Notes under the pieces: model-generated
Databases searched by the model: none
The model's input: only the letters and a program-made list of their open reading frames with translations
What the model was told of the DNA's origin: nothing
Made by a program: the position numbers and the translations under genes
NCBI GenBank assembly: GCA_965365345.1
Contig: CBDUBH010000030.1
Location: 1 to 36,062, forward strand
From: CBDUBH01 sp965365345
Lineage (GTDB): Bacteria; Bacteroidota; Ignavibacteria; Ignavibacteriales; SURF-24
DNA length: 36,062 nt
Direction: 5' to 3'
Part shown: positions 15,926-24,144 of the stretch, in pieces
Position numbering within the stretch: the first letter of the stretch is position 1
Layout: every line of letters begins with the position of its first letter

Positions 15926-17488
15926 ATGGAAACTGTAAAAGAAACCGGATTTGCACAGGATTTTTTGAAATCACTTGGAATTAAAGAAAAAAATTACGGC
16001 GCATCAACCGGACAAAATTGGTTTCACACCGAAGATCAAGGCGAATTAAAAATTAAATCTCCCGCAGATGCAGAACTTATCGGCTCGGTTTATCAAGCAT
16101 CTGAAAAAGATTATGAAGATGTTGTAAAAAAAGCCGAAGAAGCGTTTCTAATTTGGAGAGATATTCCTGCTCCGAAACGCGGTGAAATTGTTAGACAAAT
16201 AGGTGATAAATTAAGAAAATACAAAGAACCGCTCGGCAGATTGGTTTCTTACGAAATGGGAAAATCTTTGCAGGAAGGTTGGGGCGAAGTTCAGGAAATG
16301 ATTGATATTTGCGATTTTTCCGTTGGGCAATCACGCCAACTTTACGGATTTACAATGCATTCCGAAAGACCAAATCACAGAATGTACGATCAATATCATC
16401 CTTTGGGAATTGTCGGTGTAGTTTCTGCATTTAATTTTCCGGTTGCGGTTTGGGCTTGGAATACAATGCTTGCGGCAGTTTGCGGCGATGTAACAATCTG
16501 GAAACCATCCTCAAAAACTCCTTTAACCGCAGTGGCTTGTCAAAATATAATTTCGGAAGTTATAAAGGAAAATAATCTTCCGGAAGGAATTTTCAATTTG
16601 ATAATCGGAAAAGGTTCAACAATCGGCGAAAAAATGTTAAATGATAAAAGAGTTCCAATGATTTCGATAACCGGTTCAACTTACGTTGGAAGACACGCAG
16701 CCGAAGTTATTGCAAAAAGATTCGGAAAGGCGATTTTGGAGCTCGGCGGAAATAACGCAATAATTTTAACGCCAAATGCGGATCTTCAAATGGCTATGCC
16801 AGCAGTGGTTTTCGGCGCAGTTGGAACAGCGGGACAAAGATGTACATCAACAAGAAGATTAATTATACACGAATCAATTTACGATAAAGTAAAAGATTCA
16901 TTAATAAAAGCATATTCAGGATTGAAAATCGGAAATCCGCTTAACGAAAAAAATCACGTTGGTCCTTTAATTGATAAATCCGCAGTTGAAATGTTTACAA
17001 AAGCTTTGGAAATGGCAAAACAGCAAGGCGGAAAATTGATATTCGGCGGCGAAGTGTTAAGCGGCGAAGGTTACGAATCAAATTGTTACGTTAAACCTGC
17101 AATTGTTGAAGCTGAAAATCATTTTGAAATTGTTCAAGAAGAAACTTTTGCGCCTATCTTATATTTGATCAAATATTCAGGCGATGTTAAAGAAGCGATA
17201 AAACTTCAAAACGGAGTTGTACAAGGATTGTCATCATCAATATTTACAACAGATATGCGCGAAGCAGAAGAATTTTTATCAGCCCGCGGAAGTGATTGCG
17301 GAATTGCAAACGTAAACATTGGAACTTCCGGTGCTGAAATCGGCGGAGCTTTCGGCGGCGAAAAAGAAACCGGCGGCGGAAGAGAATCAGGTTCGGATTC
17401 ATGGAAAGCTTACATGCGCAGACAAACAAACACAATAAATTACGGAACAAAACTTCCGTTGGCACAGGGAATAAAATTTGAAATATAA
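15926..17488 (+). CDS. amaB: L-2-aminoadipate 6-semialdehyde dehydrogenase (ALDH7-type, AmaB-like)
   Basis: A 520-residue NAD-dependent aldehyde dehydrogenase that oxidises 2-aminoadipate 6-semialdehyde (in equilibrium with piperideine-6-carboxylate) to 2-aminoadipate. Visible sites are Lys193 in IWKPSS, the cofactor motif GSTYVG near 250, general base Glu272 in LELGGN and nucleophile Cys306 in TAGQRCTSTRR. The sequence FNFPVAVWAWN and the C-terminal GGEKETGGGRESGSDSW are typical of the ALDH7 (antiquitin) family. It is divergent from lat, whose product is its substrate. The start is the ATG at 15926, with AAAGGAG upstream. It ends in a strong terminator. The symbol follows Pseudomonas usage and rests on pathway context. 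Confidence 0.9.
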   Translation: METVKETGFAQDFLKSLGIKEKNYGASTGQNWFHTEDQGELKIKSPADAELIGSVYQASEKDYEDVVKKAEEAFLIWRDIPAPKRGEIVRQIGDKLRKYKEPLGRLVSYEMGKSLQEGWGEVQEMIDICDFSVGQSRQLYGFTMHSERPNHRMYDQYHPLGIVGVVSAFNFPVAVWAWNTMLAAVCGDVTIWKPSSKTPLTAVACQNIISEVIKENNLPEGIFNLIIGKGSTIGEKMLNDKRVPMISITGSTYVGRHAAEVIAKRFGKAILELGGNNAIILTPNADLQMAMPAVVFGAVGTAGQRCTSTRRLIIHESIYDKVKDSLIKAYSGLKIGNPLNEKNHVGPLIDKSAVEMFTKALEMAKQQGGKLIFGGEVLSGEGYESNCYVKPAIVEAENHFEIVQEETFAPILYLIKYSGDVKEAIKLQNGVVQGLSSSIFTTDMREAEEFLSARGSDCGIANVNIGTSGAEIGGAFGGEKETGGGRESGSDSWKAYMRRQTNTINYGTKLPLAQGIKFEI

Positions 17489-17520
17489 ATTTTTTTATTC
17501 CAAATCCTGTTCTTAAAATG

Positions 17521-17549
17521 AAAGCCGGAAAGAAATTTCCGGCTTTTTT
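17521..17549 (+). terminator. Intrinsic terminator after amaB
   Basis: AAAGCCGGAAA at 17521-17531 pairs perfectly with TTTCCGGCTTT at 17536-17546 around a GAAA tetraloop, and the right arm runs into six T. It lies 32 nt past the dehydrogenase stop. This is the clearest rho-independent terminator in the window. Confidence 0.92.
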
Positions 17550-17686
17550 ATTTGAATATTTTGTAATTTTCAACTTTAGGATTTTTTATCCGATAATGTA
17601 TTGAATTGGAATTTCAAAATTTTCAATAAAAATTAGATTTGCCATAGAAATAAATCCGGCTGAAAAATAATTTTATAAAAAATAAA

Positions 17687-19531
17687 TTGAATCAAGAAGA
17701 AATAAAAAATATTGAACAACAGGAAACTCAATTAAGCGGACCGCAAAAATTGAAAGAAATTTCTATCCGCTATTTTGAAAATTTTCTTGAAGATTATTTC
17801 TTCTCTTTTAACGATTTAAAAGAGAAAGCAAATTATTTTTCGTCAAAAGAAATTGAAAGCAATTCAGATTTTATTCTTCCTTTAAAAGCGATGCCTTTTT
17901 CGCTGATCTATAAAACTCCAATTTTAACAAGTTATGAAAGCTGGCTGCGAAAAGATGCGGCAATAAACGCGGCTTCACTTAATATTTACAGAATTGCAAA
18001 AGATCTTTACTTCAAATGGGCAATTGCAAAAGATGAATCAGATAAAGCAAATTACCGTGATCAGCTTATTGAACTTTGCAATAAAAATTTTGACGACAGG
18101 TTATTCTTTATCTACATTTTTTCGGCGTTAGTACTTCTGGGAGAAATAAACAAAAACGCAACTTCTGTAACCGAACTTTTACTGAAAGCGCAAAGATTTA
18201 TCGATCATTTTGTAAATATAAATCCGTTAAGGCAAAAATTAAATTACTTCATTCAAATTTTGAACGCCGCTTATTATATCAGAACAAGCGATTTCAATTT
18301 TGCAAAAAAGAAACTTGAAGACGCACTGGAATTTGAAAATGACGGGATCTGCGCAAAATATTTTTCGCTTTATATTTCAGCAAAATTAAGCAGCGATGAT
18401 TTTAACGAAAAATATTTAAAAGAAATTTTCTTTTACGATGTTGCAAGAATTATTAAAGCAGTTGATTTGAGTGATCTGAATCTTTTTGATTTTTGTATTA
18501 AAAAAGCGGAAATGAAGTCAATTATTTTTGATGTAAGTTTTGCGGAAAATTCAGATTTGATAGAAAGATTTCTGAATTCAATAAAAGAAAAAATCAATAT
18601 CACTTCAAAAGAAATTGAAGATCTTTTTGAAAAACTTTCGGCTTTAAAAATTTCCGAATTTTATTCAAAGCAATTTCAAACAAACATAAAATTTTTTGAA
18701 GAACTAAAAGAAAAATATCATAATTCGCAAAACATTTATTATTTAATTGCACAGCCGTATGTTTTTGCAAAAATGAAAAAACAGATCGGTGAACTAATTA
18801 TTACTGTTCAAACTGATTTTGAAAAAGTGCTTGAAAAAAAATTAGAGAGATTTGATTTTCAAATTGCCGAATGTTACGAAGATATTTTACGGATACAGCA
18901 TCACAGCGAAAAGGAAATTGAAAAATTAGAAAAGAAAAAAGAAATTGAATTGATTTTGAATGAAGCGAAACTTCAAAAAGAAACGGAAAACGATAAGCAA
19001 AAATTAGTGAAGATTGATGCTGATGAGAAATTAAAATTTTCAAGATCATTTTTAAGCGCGATGTATTACAATGCCGCTGTTGCGCTGCTTGTAATAATTA
19101 TCGGCGGAATTGTTTCGATGGCTTACAATCCTACAATAAAAGAATCAGAAGGCGTTTTTACAAAATTAACAATGATGCTTTCGCACGGATTTAAATGGGG
19201 CGGCGCGTCTTTCTTTTTCGGATGGATTATTGCAACTTTGATAGCTCTGGCAACGGTTTTTAATAAATTCAGAATCAAAACAAACATCACAAAAAAAATT
19301 GAAAACTCATCTTTAACAATCAAAAAAGAATTGCAAAAGATTGAGCAAAAATTCGATAACGAAAAAGCTTTTATACTAAATAAATTCAATCAGGAAATCG
19401 AAAAGAACAAAAGCAGGATTGAAAATTTAAAAGCGCAAAAACTTAAAAAAGAAAATGAATTAAAAGAAGATTCACAATCTCAAATTCATTTTTACCAATC
19501 TTCACTTCGCTCAATAATTTCAACGGAATAA
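17687..19531 (+). CDS. Uncharacterised coiled-coil membrane protein
   Basis: A 614-residue protein that I do not recognise. Residues 1-350 are alpha-helical and rich in Lys, Glu and aromatic residues; 145-245 may be helical repeats. Residues 363-446 form a highly charged coiled coil (QIGELIITVQTDFEKVLEKK onward). Two hydrophobic helices follow, about 461-480 and 507-524, and then a second coiled coil at about 535-600. No signal peptide is seen, so the long N-terminal part and the C-terminal tail should both face the cytoplasm if the two helices form a hairpin. The start is TTG at 17687, just after an in-frame stop; no Shine-Dalgarno is seen. It stands alone between two non-coding gaps. No function can be assigned. 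Confidence 0.75.
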   Translation: MNQEEIKNIEQQETQLSGPQKLKEISIRYFENFLEDYFFSFNDLKEKANYFSSKEIESNSDFILPLKAMPFSLIYKTPILTSYESWLRKDAAINAASLNIYRIAKDLYFKWAIAKDESDKANYRDQLIELCNKNFDDRLFFIYIFSALVLLGEINKNATSVTELLLKAQRFIDHFVNINPLRQKLNYFIQILNAAYYIRTSDFNFAKKKLEDALEFENDGICAKYFSLYISAKLSSDDFNEKYLKEIFFYDVARIIKAVDLSDLNLFDFCIKKAEMKSIIFDVSFAENSDLIERFLNSIKEKINITSKEIEDLFEKLSALKISEFYSKQFQTNIKFFEELKEKYHNSQNIYYLIAQPYVFAKMKKQIGELIITVQTDFEKVLEKKLERFDFQIAECYEDILRIQHHSEKEIEKLEKKKEIELILNEAKLQKETENDKQKLVKIDADEKLKFSRSFLSAMYYNAAVALLVIIIGGIVSMAYNPTIKESEGVFTKLTMMLSHGFKWGGASFFFGWIIATLIALATVFNKFRIKTNITKKIENSSLTIKKELQKIEQKFDNEKAFILNKFNQEIEKNKSRIENLKAQKLKKENELKEDSQSQIHFYQSSLRSIISTE

Positions 19532-19532
19532 G

Positions 19533-19586
19533 AAAAAGATTTAGATTTAGAAAAAGATTAAGATTTAGAAATAGATTAAAATCAAG
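19533..19586 (+). repeat. Tandem repeat, three 18-bp units
   Basis: Three consecutive 18-nt units occupy 19533-19550, 19551-19568 and 19569-19586. Unit one is AAAAAGATTTAGATTTAG, unit two differs by one base, and unit three is more diverged. The array starts two bases after the stop of the membrane-protein gene. The rest of the 201-bp gap up to ymdB shows only AT-rich sequence. Confidence 0.8.
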
Positions 19587-19732
19587 TAAATATAAGTTGA
19601 AAATATTTCCAATAATCATTTAAAAAATCAAATTCACGAATTTTAAGTCTGCAATTTAATTTTATTTTTGAATAAGTTATTTAAATTTGGTATAATAATA
19701 AAAACCGAATTTAAATTTCAAAACAGGTATTA

Positions 19733-20536
19733 ATGATTCCGATAAATATACTTTTCATTGGGGATATTATTGGCAAACCGGGTTTAGATATGGTCAAAAC
19801 CTGGCTGCCGGGTCTTGATAAAAAATATAAAGCCGATCTTATAATTGCCAATGGCGAAAATGCTGCAGATGGAAAAGGTTGCACCGAAAAAGAAGCGAGA
19901 GAACTTTTTGAACTTGGTGTAATGGTTATCACCGGCGGAAATCATACATGGGATAAACATCAATCTCAGGATTATTTAAAAGCAGAAGAAAGATACATCC
20001 GTCCTCAAAATTACCCGCGCGGAACTTACGGAAAAGGATATTATATTGCCAACACAAAAAAAGGAAAAGTTGCCGTAATGAATCTGCAGGGCAGAGCATT
20101 TATGGCTACAATAGATTGTCCTTTTAGAAGTGCAGACTGGCTTATTGAAAGAGTAAAAAGCGAAACCAAAGTTATGGTATTGGATTTTCACGCGGAAGCT
20201 ACTGCAGAAAAAATTGCGCTCGCACATTATCTGGATGGCAGAGTAAGCGCAATAATAGGCACTCACACGCATGTTCAAACTTCCGATGACAGAATTTTAA
20301 ATGGCGGAACCGCATACATTTCGGATGTGGGAATGACAGGTCCGTACGATTCAGTAATTGGAATGAAAAAAGAAGCTGCGATAAACAGATTTTTATATCA
20401 AACTCCGCAAAAATATCAAACCGCCGAAAATCAAGTTCATCTTTGCGGTCTGTTCATAAAAGTTGATCCTACAACAGGGAAAGCTTTAGAAATTGAAAGA
20501 ATTTTACTTCCTGAATTTGTACGCAAAAAAGTTTGA
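19733..20536 (+). CDS. YmdB-like metallophosphoesterase (TIGR00282 family)
   Basis: A 267-residue metallophosphoesterase. All metal-binding sites of the family are visible: Asp11 in FIGDIIGKPG, Glu42 and Asn43 in NGENAADGKG, Asn70 and His71 in TGGNHTWDKH, His153 in DFHAEATAEK, and His178 and His180 in GTHTHVQTSD. The Bacillus member YmdB hydrolyses 2',3'-cyclic nucleotides and affects biofilm and sporulation choices; the same chemistry is likely here, but the physiological role is an inference. The ATG at 19733 gives the family N-terminus. Its stop overlaps a TTG that could start the next gene, so the two are probably co-transcribed. Confidence 0.9.
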   Translation: MIPINILFIGDIIGKPGLDMVKTWLPGLDKKYKADLIIANGENAADGKGCTEKEARELFELGVMVITGGNHTWDKHQSQDYLKAEERYIRPQNYPRGTYGKGYYIANTKKGKVAVMNLQGRAFMATIDCPFRSADWLIERVKSETKVMVLDFHAEATAEKIALAHYLDGRVSAIIGTHTHVQTSDDRILNGGTAYISDVGMTGPYDSVIGMKKEAAINRFLYQTPQKYQTAENQVHLCGLFIKVDPTTGKALEIERILLPEFVRKKV

Positions 20537-20559
20537 ATTATAAATCCAGCAAATTGCCG

Positions 20560-21561
20560 ATGAAAAAAATTGTTCTGCCGAGATTAGACAAAGACGAAAC
20601 CCTGCGAAAACTTTTTTTGCCTTATTGCAGATTTGAGTCGGGCGAAATTTGGATTGATAAAAAAAACGGACACAAAATTGCGTGCATTGATTCATCGGAT
20701 TTTTCATCAGTAAAAAAAATGATGCAGCAAAAAAAAGCAACTCTTGCAGTCCATGATCCACCTTATAATCTGGTTGCTTTCCGGGAAGACAGAGTTGAAG
20801 ATTTCATTGATTGGTGCAAGCTTTGGATTTTAAACACCGAAAAATTTCTTGATGAAAATTCATCACTTTATATTTGGCTTGGTGCAGATCAGAAAAATCA
20901 TTTTCAGCCGTTTGCCGAATTTATAATTATGATGAAGGAATTTTCATTTGAATCGCGTAGTTTTATAACTATGCGAAATCAGCGTGGATACGGAACACAA
21001 AAAAACTGGATGGCAATACGACAAGAACTTCTTTATTACACAAAAGGAAATCCGGTTTTTAATGTAAATGCCGAATATACAGACATTCCAAAAGTTTTAA
21101 AAGGTTATTATAAAAAAGTTAACGGAAAAATTACAGAGAACATTGAACGTAGCAAATCTGAATTTATCCGCAGCGGAAATGTTTGGATTGATATTCAACA
21201 GGTTTTTTACCGGATGGATGAAAATATTAACGGCTGCTATGCACAAAAACCTTTGAAATCCATTGAAAGAATAATTCTCGCATCATCAAATAAAAATGAT
21301 CTTGTAATTGATTTTTTTGCACATGCCGGAACAACGTTAATTGCATGCGAAAAAAATGAACGTAAATGTTACACATCTGAAATTGATCCGGTTTACTGTG
21401 AAATCTCATTACGAAGATTGGAAAGATTCAGGGAAACGGGAAAAACCGGCTGGCAAAATTCAAATCCTTTCGAAAAAGAAATTCTAACCAACAAAAAAAT
21501 TCGAAATCATTTAAAAGATTTTTACGGAATCGAAATTCAAAAAGAAAAAAATCTTCTCTAA
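20560..21561 (+). CDS. Solitary DNA methyltransferase (DPPY type, N6-adenine or N4-cytosine)
   Basis: A 333-residue S-adenosylmethionine-dependent DNA methyltransferase. The catalytic motif DPPYN lies at residues 66-70 and the cofactor-binding motif comes much later, as DFFAHAGTT at 251-259 followed by EIDPVYCEISLRRLERF. This order (motif IV before motif I) is that of the beta class, to which CcrM-like and several type II methylases belong. The motif I variant FAHAG replaces the common FxGSG. DPPY usually goes with adenine methylation. No restriction endonuclease is adjacent; neighbours are housekeeping genes. I chose the ATG at 20560; a TTG at 20533 overlapping the ymdB stop is also possible. 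Target sequence is unknown. Confidence 0.82.
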   Translation: MKKIVLPRLDKDETLRKLFLPYCRFESGEIWIDKKNGHKIACIDSSDFSSVKKMMQQKKATLAVHDPPYNLVAFREDRVEDFIDWCKLWILNTEKFLDENSSLYIWLGADQKNHFQPFAEFIIMMKEFSFESRSFITMRNQRGYGTQKNWMAIRQELLYYTKGNPVFNVNAEYTDIPKVLKGYYKKVNGKITENIERSKSEFIRSGNVWIDIQQVFYRMDENINGCYAQKPLKSIERIILASSNKNDLVIDFFAHAGTTLIACEKNERKCYTSEIDPVYCEISLRRLERFRETGKTGWQNSNPFEKEILTNKKIRNHLKDFYGIEIQKEKNLL

Positions 21562-21618
21562 AATCTTACACGAAATTTTTATATATTTAATTTTCAAAAT
21601 CAAAATTCGGATTTTAAA

Positions 21619-22503
21619 ATGATCTTAATTGACGGTAAAAAAGTTTCTGCTGAAATTAAAGAAGAATTAAAGCAGAAAGTTCAAAAATTAAAAGAAGAAG
21701 GAAAGCAAATTCCGGGATTGGTTACGATTTTGGTCGGTGAAAATCCGGCATCACAAGTTTACGTTTCAAGCAAAGGAAAATCCTGCGAAGAAACCGGGAT
21801 GCGATCAAAAAGTGAAAAATTAAGTGCTGAAATTTCTGAAAAAGAATTGATCGAAATAATTCAAAAGTACAATGAAGATAAAGATTATCACGGAATTTTA
21901 GTTCAACTTCCGCTGCCCAAACATATTAATGAGGACAAAATTATCGAAGCAATTTCGCCTTTGAAAGATGTTGACGGATTTCATCCGGTGAATGTTGGAA
22001 AATTAGTTGTTGGTCAGGATACATTTTATCCCTGCACGCCGTTCGGAATTTTGGAATTATTGAAACGTTATAAAATCGAAACTAAAGGAAAACACGTTGT
22101 AGTCGTTGGCAGAAGTAATATTGTTGGTAAGCCCGTTGCAAATTTAATGGTGCAAAAAAAAGATGGCGCAAATGCAATTGTTACAGTTTGTCATTCAGCG
22201 GCAAAAGATCTTTCGCAATTTACAAGATCTGCCGATATTTTAATTGCCGCTATCGGAGTTGCTGATTTCATAAAAGAAGATATGGTAAAAGAAGGCGTTG
22301 TTGTAATTGATGTCGGAATTAACAGAGTTGAAGATAAAAATTCAGCAAAAGGTTATAAACTTACAGGTGATGTTGATTTTGAAAATGTATCAAAGAAATC
22401 TAGTTATATCACTCCCGTGCCCGGTGGAGTTGGACCAATGACTATTGCCATGCTTCTTTATAATACTTATAAATCATGTACAGAAGTTCACAATATAAGT
22501 TAA
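21619..22503 (+). CDS. folD: Methylenetetrahydrofolate dehydrogenase / cyclohydrolase (FolD)
   Basis: A 294-residue bifunctional enzyme that interconverts 5,10-methylene-, 5,10-methenyl- and 10-formyl-tetrahydrofolate, feeding purine and formyl-methionine synthesis. Catalytic Tyr48 and Lys52 lie in the YxxxK motif of ASQVYVSSKGK; QLPLPKHI, GRSNIVGKPVANLM (cofactor binding) and PVPGGVGPMTIAMLL are the three standard family signatures. Length is normal. It starts 57 nt after the methyltransferase and its stop codon abuts the ATG of deoC without a gap, so it heads or continues the folD-deoC-trmH-aroA run. Confidence 0.97.
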   Translation: MILIDGKKVSAEIKEELKQKVQKLKEEGKQIPGLVTILVGENPASQVYVSSKGKSCEETGMRSKSEKLSAEISEKELIEIIQKYNEDKDYHGILVQLPLPKHINEDKIIEAISPLKDVDGFHPVNVGKLVVGQDTFYPCTPFGILELLKRYKIETKGKHVVVVGRSNIVGKPVANLMVQKKDGANAIVTVCHSAAKDLSQFTRSADILIAAIGVADFIKEDMVKEGVVVIDVGINRVEDKNSAKGYKLTGDVDFENVSKKSSYITPVPGGVGPMTIAMLLYNTYKSCTEVHNIS

Positions 22504-23331
22504 ATGAATATTGAATCACAATTCAAAAATATTAAAATGAAAAAAGAATTTTTAGAAAAATTATCCGAAGAAAATATTGTTAAAATTTTGGATGAATTTT
22601 ATTCTATACAAGAAAAAAAAATAGAAACATCCGAAGAAAAGACTACAGAAATAAAAAAAGAAAAACTTGCAAAATATATTGATCATACTTTACTAAAACC
22701 CGATGCAACAATTGAAGATGTAAAAAAACTTTGCTACGAAGCAAAAGAATTCGGATTTTATTCTGCATGTATAAATCCTTCTTTCGTAAGTTTGTGTAGA
22801 GAAGAACTTAAAAATACTAATGTAAAAGTCTGCACCGTAATCGGATTTCCTTTGGGCGCTACAACTACAGAGGCAAAACAATTTGAAACCGAAGATGCAG
22901 TAAATAAAGGCGCCGGTGAGGTTGATATGGTTTTGAATATCGGGAAAATGAAATATTGCGATTATGAATTTATTTATAAAGATATAAATTCTGTTGTACA
23001 GGCGGCAAAGCAGGGAAAAGCATTAACTAAAGTAATTTTAGAAACTTGTCTTCTAAGTGATGCAGAAAAAGTTAAAGCCTGTTTGATCGCTAAAGAAGCA
23101 GGGGCGGATTTTGTAAAAACTTCAACAGGATTTAGCAAATCCGGTGCAACGGAATCTGATATTTCTTTAATGCGATTTGTTGTTGGTGAAAAAATGGGAG
23201 TTAAAGCATCAGGCGGAGTAAGAACTTATGATGATGCAATAAAAATGATTAATGCAGGTGCCAGCAGAATCGGCGCTTCTTCAAGCGTTAACATTGTGTT
23301 GGGAATAAATGAAAAAAGTAAAGGTTATTGA
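22504..23331 (+). CDS. deoC: Deoxyribose-phosphate aldolase
   Basis: A 275-residue class I aldolase that splits 2-deoxyribose 5-phosphate into acetaldehyde and glyceraldehyde 3-phosphate in deoxynucleoside salvage. Asp141 in EVDMVLNIG, Schiff-base Lys205 in ADFVKTSTGF and Lys234 in VKASGGVR match the catalytic Asp102, Lys167 and Lys201 of E. coli. The catalytic domain starts at YIDHTLLKPDA near residue 58, so the protein has a charged N-terminal extension of about 55 residues, rich in Lys and Glu. Starts at 22504 or at an internal ATG at 22537 are both possible; I chose the first because it abuts the folD stop. Its stop overlaps the next ATG. Confidence 0.95.
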   Translation: MNIESQFKNIKMKKEFLEKLSEENIVKILDEFYSIQEKKIETSEEKTTEIKKEKLAKYIDHTLLKPDATIEDVKKLCYEAKEFGFYSACINPSFVSLCREELKNTNVKVCTVIGFPLGATTTEAKQFETEDAVNKGAGEVDMVLNIGKMKYCDYEFIYKDINSVVQAAKQGKALTKVILETCLLSDAEKVKACLIAKEAGADFVKTSTGFSKSGATESDISLMRFVVGEKMGVKASGGVRTYDDAIKMINAGASRIGASSSVNIVLGINEKSKGY

Positions 23332-23552
23332 TGACGTTAAATATGATAGTTACGAAAACTTTGGATGGATTTACTGCTGAAGTCCCGAGTTTGAAAGGAT
23401 GTGAAAGTTGGGGACCTGATGAAGATACTGCCATCGATAAAACTTTAGACTTGGTTGCATACTACGCAAAACTTCCGCAAGCACATTTTGCAATTGAACT
23501 TGTTAGAAATGTTAATGGTAAAAAAACTTATAAAATAATTTTTAATAAATAA
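23331..23552 (+). CDS. Small HicB-like (DUF1902-like) protein
   Basis: A 73-residue protein starting at an ATG that shares a base with the deoC stop (TGATG). The pattern, a short strand followed by DGFTAEVPSLKGCESWGPDEDTA and then a helix, is that of the HicB antitoxin N-terminal fold, in which the phrase Pro-x-Leu-x-Gly-Cys is conserved. No DNA-binding domain follows, and no HicA toxin gene is adjacent, so it is probably not a working toxin-antitoxin partner. A role cannot be assigned. It lies between deoC and trmH in a tight operon and is one codon away from the trmH start. Confidence 0.7.
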   Translation: MTLNMIVTKTLDGFTAEVPSLKGCESWGPDEDTAIDKTLDLVAYYAKLPQAHFAIELVRNVNGKKTYKIIFNK

Positions 23553-23553
23553 T

Positions 23554-24144
23554 TTGAAGCAATTTAAAACAGAAAAAAGATTAAAAAAATTTTACGATAC
23601 AGTTAAAGCCCGCCAACAGAATTTAACCGTTGTGCTTGAAAATATTCACGATCCGCATAATGTTAAGGCGATTCTACGAACTTGCGATGCAGTAGGAATT
23701 TCAAAGATCGGGATGCTTTACACTATTGAAAATTTTCCTAAGATGAGTAAAATTTCAACCGGCTCTGCAGCGAAATGGATCGAAAAAGAAAAATTCAAAA
23801 ATACTGAAGAGTGTTTTTTGACTTTAAGATCACAAGGATTTAAAATATACGCAAGCGCAATTGTTGATGATTCGGTTGATCTTTTTGATCTGGATCTAAC
23901 AGAAAAAGTTGCAATTGTTTTAGGAAATGAGCATCGAGGAGTTTCAAAAGAAGCGATAGCACTTTCAGATAAAGTTTTTAAGATCCCAATGTTCGGAATG
24001 GTACAAAGTTTAAATGTTTCCGTTGCAAACGCAATTATTTTGTACGAAGCGCTGCGTCAAAGAAGATCAAAAGGTATGTACGAAAATTCTTCATTAAGCG
24101 AAGAGGAAATTGAAAAGATCATTGTTGATTGGTGTAATAAATAA
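23554..24144 (+). CDS. trmH: TrmH/SpoU family RNA 2'-O-methyltransferase
   Basis: A 196-residue SPOUT-fold enzyme that methylates the 2'-hydroxyl of a guanosine or another ribose in tRNA or rRNA using S-adenosylmethionine. The three motifs of the family are in order: ENIHDPHNVKAILRTCDAVG (Asn36, Arg42), IVLGNEHRGVS, and IPMFGMVQSLNVSVANAIILYEALRQR. The short length and the DPHN form fit TrmH (tRNA Gm18), but other family members share these motifs, so the target is likely but not certain. Start is TTG at 23554, immediately after the upstream stop, with no alternative that keeps motif 1. The stop overlaps the aroA ATG. Confidence 0.86.
   Translation: MKQFKTEKRLKKFYDTVKARQQNLTVVLENIHDPHNVKAILRTCDAVGISKIGMLYTIENFPKMSKISTGSAAKWIEKEKFKNTEECFLTLRSQGFKIYASAIVDDSVDLFDLDLTEKVAIVLGNEHRGVSKEAIALSDKVFKIPMFGMVQSLNVSVANAIILYEALRQRRSKGMYENSSLSEEEIEKIIVDWCNK

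Noticed and set aside
20560..21561. Restriction-modification system
   Set aside because: Only the methyltransferase is present; neighbours are a phosphodiesterase and folD, and no endonuclease-like gene is near.
23331..23552. HicA/HicB toxin-antitoxin module
   Set aside because: No HicA-like frame is adjacent on either strand, and the flanking genes are deoC and trmH in a coupled operon.
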